Source: Mycobacteroides sp. LB1 (GTDB lineage Bacteria; Actinomycetota; Actinomycetes; Mycobacteriales; Mycobacteriaceae). Taken from it: a stretch of DNA of 64,000 nucleotides. This document shows positions 59,796 to 64,000 of this stretch, one piece after another; position 1 is the first letter of the stretch, and the number at the start of each line of letters is the position of its first letter. The stretch spans positions 372,001 through 436,000 of the forward strand of contig NZ_JACCFF010000002.1 of NCBI RefSeq assembly GCF_013449725.1, written 5' to 3'. A model generated the notes under the pieces. It was not told where the DNA came from, did not search any database, and saw nothing but the letters and a program-made list of their open reading frames with translations. The translations under genes were made by a program, and so were the position numbers.

Positions 59796-61277
59796 CTAAA
59801 CGAGCTGGTACGCCTCCAGCGGGAAGGATTCCTGTTCCTTGTAGGCGCTGGCCGTCGAGGTCGGACGCAGGAGCGCCGCCTCGCCGTGCTGGTTGAAGTA
59901 GTAGCTTCGCGCCGTCTGGCAGCTGCCGAGATAGAACACCGAATTGTCCAGGTTACCGACCATGCGGTTCAGGAATTCGGTGTTGGCTTCCTCGGTGACC
60001 TCGAAGGTTTCCGCACCGGTGCGCGACATTTCGCCGAAGAGGCGCTTGATATGACGCATCTGCGACTCGATCGTGTCGAAGTAGGACAACCCGCTGTACG
60101 AGTACGGGCCATTGAGCGTCAACAGGTTTGGGAACTTGGGTATTGCGATACCTTCGAATGCCTGGAAACGGCTGTCCCGCCAGAACTTTCCGAGGTTGTA
60201 GTCCTCGCGGCCAATGATCTCGAACGCCGGGAAGGCTGATTCCCAGAGGTTGAATCCCGTGGCCAGCACCAGGGTGTCGATGACTGTCTTGCGGCCGTCG
60301 GCGGTGACGATGCCATCGGGTTCGATGCGTTCGATCGAGGCCGTCTCGAGGGTGACGTTCTTCTTGCTGAACGCACGGAAGTACGAGTTCGAGAACGTCG
60401 GGCGCTTGCAGCCGAAGTCGTAGTCCGGGGTGAGTTTGCGGCGCAGCTCGCGATCACGCACCTGCACAAACAGGTGCGCCTTGGCCAGCGTTGCGGCCCC
60501 GGTGTTGAGCTTCCGGAACTGGCGGAAATGCAGCACCCCGCCCACCATGATGGCCTCGAGAATCGCCGACCCCACTGTGCGGGCCAATTTTTGGGTGCGC
60601 GGTACCCGCGCGAAGAGCTGCTTGACCACGCCGGGGACCTTTGCGTCGGCCTTGGGCACCACCCAGATTGGGGTGCGCTGGTACACGGTCAGGTGCTGCG
60701 CATCCTTGGCGAGCTCGGGGATGAGCTGGACGGCGGTGGCGCCCGTGCCGATCAGGCCAATCTTATGGCCCGCAGCGCGGAAGCTGTTGTCCCACTTGGT
60801 GGTATGAATAACCTTACCGGCAAAGGTCTCAATGCCTTCGATATCGGGCATCTTCGGCTGGGACAGGTATCCCGTCGCCGTCAGCAGATAGCGGCCGGTC
60901 ACGGTATCGCCGGCTTCGGTCGTCACCACCCAGTGCTGTTCCTCTTCATCCCAGCGCGTGCCGGATACCGGGGTGTTGAAACGCATGTACTTGCGCAAGT
61001 CGTACTTCTCGGCCACGTGGGCGGCATACTGCTTCAGCTCCGAGCCGGGCGCGAACAACCGCGACCAGTAAGGGTTCGGCTCAAACGAGTACGAGTAGGT
61101 CGCCGAAGGGATATCCACGGCCAGGCCGGGGTAGTGGTTGACATGCCAGGTCCCACCGAGGTCATCCTCGCGATCCAGAATCGCGAGATTGGTCAGGCCC
61201 AGCTCCTTGAGCTGAATTGCCGCCCCCATCCCGCCAAAACCGGCACCGATGATGACGGCGTCAAACTGCGTTGTCAT
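59796..61277 (-). CDS. Flavin-containing Baeyer-Villiger-type monooxygenase
   Basis: A 493-residue flavoprotein monooxygenase. The FAD loop GAGFGGMGAAIQLKELGL (~11), the BVMO fingerprint FAGKVIHTTKWD (~160-171, close to FxGxxxHTxxW[PD]), the NADPH loop IGTGATAVQLIPEL (~187) and ATGFNLW (~355) are all present. Mycobacterial relatives include the EthA/Rv0565c group, which oxidise ketones and activate thioamide prodrugs. It is followed (downstream on the same strand) from the amidase with a 70-bp gap, so an ester made by this enzyme could be processed further; the pair may be co-expressed. Substrate unknown. Confidence 0.9.
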   Translation of the reverse strand: MTTQFDAVIIGAGFGGMGAAIQLKELGLTNLAILDREDDLGGTWHVNHYPGLAVDIPSATYSYSFEPNPYWSRLFAPGSELKQYAAHVAEKYDLRKYMRFNTPVSGTRWDEEEQHWVVTTEAGDTVTGRYLLTATGYLSQPKMPDIEGIETFAGKVIHTTKWDNSFRAAGHKIGLIGTGATAVQLIPELAKDAQHLTVYQRTPIWVVPKADAKVPGVVKQLFARVPRTQKLARTVGSAILEAIMVGGVLHFRQFRKLNTGAATLAKAHLFVQVRDRELRRKLTPDYDFGCKRPTFSNSYFRAFSKKNVTLETASIERIEPDGIVTADGRKTVIDTLVLATGFNLWESAFPAFEIIGREDYNLGKFWRDSRFQAFEGIAIPKFPNLLTLNGPYSYSGLSYFDTIESQMRHIKRLFGEMSRTGAETFEVTEEANTEFLNRMVGNLDNSVFYLGSCQTARSYYFNQHGEAALLRPTSTASAYKEQESFPLEAYQLV

Positions 61278-61346
61278 GTCCCAATGCTAGCCGTCACCGC
61301 AAATAAATGGTCGACCCGTCCAGATGTACGCCATGCCGGCTCATCC

Positions 61347-62798
61347 CTACTTCGGTCCCTGGAAGCCGCCGATTTTCTGTTCGAGCAGTTCGGCCAGCCG
61401 CAGCGGGGTGCGGTCCTCGAACATCGGGCCGATGAGCTGCACTCCTACCGGCAGACCTTCGGGGGAGAGGCCCACAGGTATGGCTGTGGCGGGCAGGCCG
61501 GGCATAGTCGCCAGTCCGGCCCAGACGAACTGGTCGACGAACGGGTATATGGCTCCGTCGATATCGATGCCCCGTTCCCCCAGATTCGGTTCGTGGTCGT
61601 GCGGGAACGCGGGAGTCGGCGTGATGGGACACACCACGACATCGAACTCGGCGAAGAGCCGCCGCCAGCCGTGGCGGTGCAGCTCGCGGTGGTTGTTCGC
61701 CTCCATCCAGTCGCGGTGGCTGAACACCGGGCCACGCAACCACGCCGTGTTAAAACCCCGTTCGTCCGTGTTCAGGGTGGCGGCGTCGGATCGCAGTTGT
61801 GCGTATCTCTCCACCGAATAACCTGCGGCGACGTTCGACGTCAGTAGTTCTATGTAGAGCGTCGCGGCCTCGGTCAGATCGGGCACCGCCGGACTGCGCC
61901 GTTCCACGCCGGCGCCGCCCGCGAGAAGCGCGTCGGCGACTCGGTTCACGGCCGCCCGCACCGCGGACCCGGTCGGAATGAGTGGATGCTCATCGAGGAC
62001 CAGGACACGGAAGTCGCAGAGCCGTTCATGGCGGGCGGGCGGCAGAGCCAGGTCGAACGCGACTCCACGAGTCAGTGGGTCCGGTCCAGCCATCACATCC
62101 AGCAGCAGCGTGAGGTCGCGGGCAGTGCGCGCCATCGGACCGACCACGGCCAGGTCACGGTCGGCAGGCAATGCCGGCGCACGCGGCGGGACCATGCCGC
62201 GGCTCGCCGCTAGACCGAGTGTCGGCTTGTGTGCATAAACGCCGCAGAAATGCGCGGGGGTCCGCAGGGAACCGGCGATGTCCGAGCCGATGGACAGTGC
62301 GCCGAATCCGGATGCCAGAGCAGCCGCTGATCCACCGGAGGATCCGCCCGGCGTGCGGCTGGGATCCCACGGGTTGTTGGTGGTGCCGTAGATCTCGTTG
62401 AAACTCTGCAGATCTTGCAGCATGAACGGCACATTGGTCTTACCGAGCACCACCGCCCCGGCTGCCTTGAGGCGCGACACCTGCACCGCATCCTCGGTCG
62501 GTAGGTAATTCCTGTGCAGCGGCGCGCCCCACGTCGTGGGCAGCCCCGCGATGTTGTAAGACTCCTTGACCGTCACCGGAATACCGAGCAACGGCCCGTC
62601 TTCGCCGCGGGCGCGCGCCTGGTCGGCACAATCTGCGGCGGCCCGCGCGCGATCGAAGTCCGGCACACAGATCGCGTTGGTCACCTCATCGTCCCGCTCA
62701 ATACGGGCGATTGCCTCGTCGGTCAGGGCCACCGATGTCACCGCACCGGTACGCAACGCGGTCGCAAGCTCTTCGGCCGACCGAAAACTCCACTCCAT
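61347..62798 (-). CDS. Amidase-signature family amidase
   Basis: A 483-residue amidase. The Ser-cisSer-Lys triad motifs are visible: LLGIPVTVKESYN (Lys near 80), the Gly/Ser-rich signature TPGGSSGGSAAALASG (~150) and IGSDIAGSLRTPAHFCG (nucleophilic Ser region ~170-180). It has no signal peptide. It hydrolyses an amide to a carboxylate and ammonia; which amide is unknown. ATG 62798 has TAGCGT about 7 nt upstream, so it is probably leaderless. It lies upstream of the BVMO on the same strand. Confidence 0.9.
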   Translation of the reverse strand: MEWSFRSAEELATALRTGAVTSVALTDEAIARIERDDEVTNAICVPDFDRARAAADCADQARARGEDGPLLGIPVTVKESYNIAGLPTTWGAPLHRNYLPTEDAVQVSRLKAAGAVVLGKTNVPFMLQDLQSFNEIYGTTNNPWDPSRTPGGSSGGSAAALASGFGALSIGSDIAGSLRTPAHFCGVYAHKPTLGLAASRGMVPPRAPALPADRDLAVVGPMARTARDLTLLLDVMAGPDPLTRGVAFDLALPPARHERLCDFRVLVLDEHPLIPTGSAVRAAVNRVADALLAGGAGVERRSPAVPDLTEAATLYIELLTSNVAAGYSVERYAQLRSDAATLNTDERGFNTAWLRGPVFSHRDWMEANNHRELHRHGWRRLFAEFDVVVCPITPTPAFPHDHEPNLGERGIDIDGAIYPFVDQFVWAGLATMPGLPATAIPVGLSPEGLPVGVQLIGPMFEDRTPLRLAELLEQKIGGFQGPK

Positions 62799-62944
62799 CA
62801 ATCGGACGCTATCGGCCTGCCTCCGAGGACATAAAATGCCGCTTCGCGCAACGTCGATCGATTTCGAATGAAGGTCTTAGGGAACTGTTGCGCCGATCCG
62901 TACGACCTCTAGTGTCGAGGCTGTTCGGAATCAGGAGGCATCGG

Positions 62945-63427
62945 GTGAGAACTCAGCGGCACGACGCGGGGATCGAGGACACGCTGCGCGCTATCGAGCT
63001 GCGCGTGCTCGAGGACGTGTGGATGAGCCCCTCGCGGCGCAGAGTCGCGCTGGTGGCGACTGTCGTCCTGGGTGTGGCCGCGGTGGGGCGTTGGTCCAAT
63101 CTGGGTGCGCATGCCAGTCCGACCCTGCATGTCGACGCGGTGGTACCGGGGACAGCAGCCATGTTCCTGGTCGCCTGCGTGGTTTCGGCGGTGGCGCTGC
63201 GTCGCCGGTACTTCCGGTGGTGTTGCGCGGCGGCCTACACGGCGGCGCTGAGCACAGTCATCAGCCTGGCCGCATTGTGGTGGCATCAGACGGCGGACGG
63301 ATCCGACCCGCTGTGGTGGACAGTGGCCGCGGCGCTTTCCGCTGCCACCTTGGCGCTCACGTGGCTCACCGTCATCCTCGCCCCATTGGAGGATTCTCAG
63401 CCCGATATGCGGGCCGGTGGTGTCTAG
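62945..63427 (+). CDS. Small membrane protein of unknown function
   Basis: A 160-residue protein with a basic N-terminus and four hydrophobic segments (RVALVATVVLGVAAVGRW; AMFLVACVVSAVALRR; CAAAYTAALSTVISLAALWW; WTVAAALSAATLALTWLTVILA). The GTG start is supported by AGGAGG 7 nt upstream. A first strand rich in Arg/Gln and the sequence HASPTLHVDAVVPGT are the only distinctive soluble parts. No family recognised. Confidence 0.72.
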   Translation: MRTQRHDAGIEDTLRAIELRVLEDVWMSPSRRRVALVATVVLGVAAVGRWSNLGAHASPTLHVDAVVPGTAAMFLVACVVSAVALRRRYFRWCCAAAYTAALSTVISLAALWWHQTADGSDPLWWTVAAALSAATLALTWLTVILAPLEDSQPDMRAGGV

Positions 63428-63495
63428 TCCGCTGCTGAAATCCCGCCGAGCGCAAAGGTTCCCGCCGGCAACCCGGTGATACACCATGGCGTCAC

Positions 63496-64000
63496 GTGAC
63501 TACCACCAGCGCGGCACCTGCCGTCCATGCGGGTGGACCGGCCGATAGGGGAGTCCCGAGTCCACGCACCGTCGCACTGAGCTGCATGGTCGGCACCACG
63601 ATCGAGTGGTACGACTTCTACCTCTACGCGACGGCCGCAGCACTTGTCCTCAAACCGCTGTTCTTCCCGACCGTCTCGTCGACGGCCGGGACTCTCGCCT
63701 CGTTCGCCACCTACGCGGCAGGTTTCGGCGCCCGGCCCGTCGGGGCCGTGATCGCTGGGCATCTGGGGGACCGCGTGGGGCGCAAAACCGTTCTCGTCGG
63801 GGCGCTGCTGCTCATGGGTATCGCCACCGCGGTGATCGGTGTGCTGCCGACCTATGCCGAAGTGGGAGTCCTGGCACCGATCGCCCTCGCCGCCTTGCGA
63901 GTTCTACAAGGGCTGGCCGCCGGTGCGGAATGGGGCGGAGCAGCGCTGCTGGCGGTTGAACACGCACCGCCCGGCCGCCGCGGGCTGTTCGGCAGTTTCA
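63496..64000 (+). CDS. MHS-family major facilitator transporter (partial, 5' end)
   Basis: The first 168 residues of an MFS transporter of the metabolite:H+ symporter (MHS) type. GTTIEWYDFYLYATAAALVLKPLFFP (helix 1, with the EWYDFY motif of MHS proteins), GFGARPVGAVIAGHLGDRVGRK (GHLGDRVGRK is the MFS 2-3 loop) and VLQGLAAGAEWGGAALLAVEH are seen. The GTG start lacks a strong ribosome site. The gene continues beyond the window, so length and substrate (often dicarboxylates or osmolytes) are unknown. Confidence 0.88.
   Translation, partial: MTTTSAAPAVHAGGPADRGVPSPRTVALSCMVGTTIEWYDFYLYATAAALVLKPLFFPTVSSTAGTLASFATYAAGFGARPVGAVIAGHLGDRVGRKTVLVGALLLMGIATAVIGVLPTYAEVGVLAPIALAALRVLQGLAAGAEWGGAALLAVEHAPPGRRGLFGSF

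Noticed and set aside
60474..61847. A 457-codon plus-strand frame opposite the BVMO and amidase genes
   Set aside because: It spans two real genes on the other strand and lacks motifs; it is a codon-bias shadow.

Overview
The window is high-GC mycobacterial DNA. Gene content and order point to a rapidly growing mycobacterium, most likely the Mycobacteroides abscessus/chelonae group (inference, no search run). From about 1 to 19250 the order matches the M. tuberculosis H37Rv Rv1844c-Rv1861 block as I know it: gnd, blaR, blaI, [MrsI sRNA], PaaI thioesterase, ureABC-F-G-D, ndh, an LLM oxidoreductase, an SDR, modABC, apa and a small GlsB-type membrane protein. Additions to that backbone are an iron-box FhuF-like gene (3008-3733), two lipoproteins (4487-6060) and a TIGR03086 protein. 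Many genes lack a Shine-Dalgarno sequence and have a TANNNT hexamer 6-7 nt before the start codon, as in mycobacterial leaderless transcripts. No rRNA, tRNA, insertion sequence, CRISPR array or prophage was seen, and no gap between genes exceeds 300 bp.

Region 19.3-32.5 kb: a 1290-residue nitrate reductase/flavoprotein-reductase fusion follows the molybdate transporter. Then come a fluoride riboswitch with two crcB genes, uspA, a GNAT-like protein, a DUF6194 gene divergent from cinA, an HD-domain protein, a GlxA-type regulator, a pirin/TetR/DUF4345 cluster and a second LLM oxidoreductase. Region 32.5-40.3 kb: a VOC-ArsR-AHSA1 operon with a clear promoter and operator, a membrane-anchored esterase, small membrane or secreted proteins, an SGNH hydrolase, an HAD-IB phosphatase, a Tat-exported bicovalent flavoprotein oxidase, and a metallo-beta-lactamase-fold gene with a SoxR-type promoter.

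Region 40.5-49.7 kb: a UbiD/PPOX-like/UbiX decarboxylase operon with a LysR regulator. Next is a TetR gene facing a five-gene, stop-start-coupled operon (DUF4242, acyl-CoA-dehydrogenase-like, ABC ATPase, Tat-exported binding protein, permease) with a 16-bp palindrome between them. A tiny secreted Trp/Cys repeat protein follows. Region 49.7-64 kb: an enoyl-CoA hydratase/TetR pair, a lone second cytochrome b (qcrB) behind two BlaI-type operators, a secreted RNase Sa-like enzyme with a barstar-like partner, katG/furA, MarR, a GNAT protein, ripD, an SRPBCC protein, a FhuF-type 2Fe-2S protein, a Baeyer-Villiger monooxygenase with an amidase, a small membrane protein and the start of an MHS-type transporter.

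The main regulatory observations are: (1) a probable MrsI iron-sparing sRNA at about 3758-3880 with an IdeR box and terminator; (2) the TACTAC-N5-GTAGTA motif at the blaI promoter and, twice, in front of the distant qcrB paralogue, suggesting that BlaI links cell-wall stress to respiration; (3) a fluoride riboswitch; (4) a SoxR box in a 19-bp promoter spacer; and (5) several palindromic TetR or ArsR operators.
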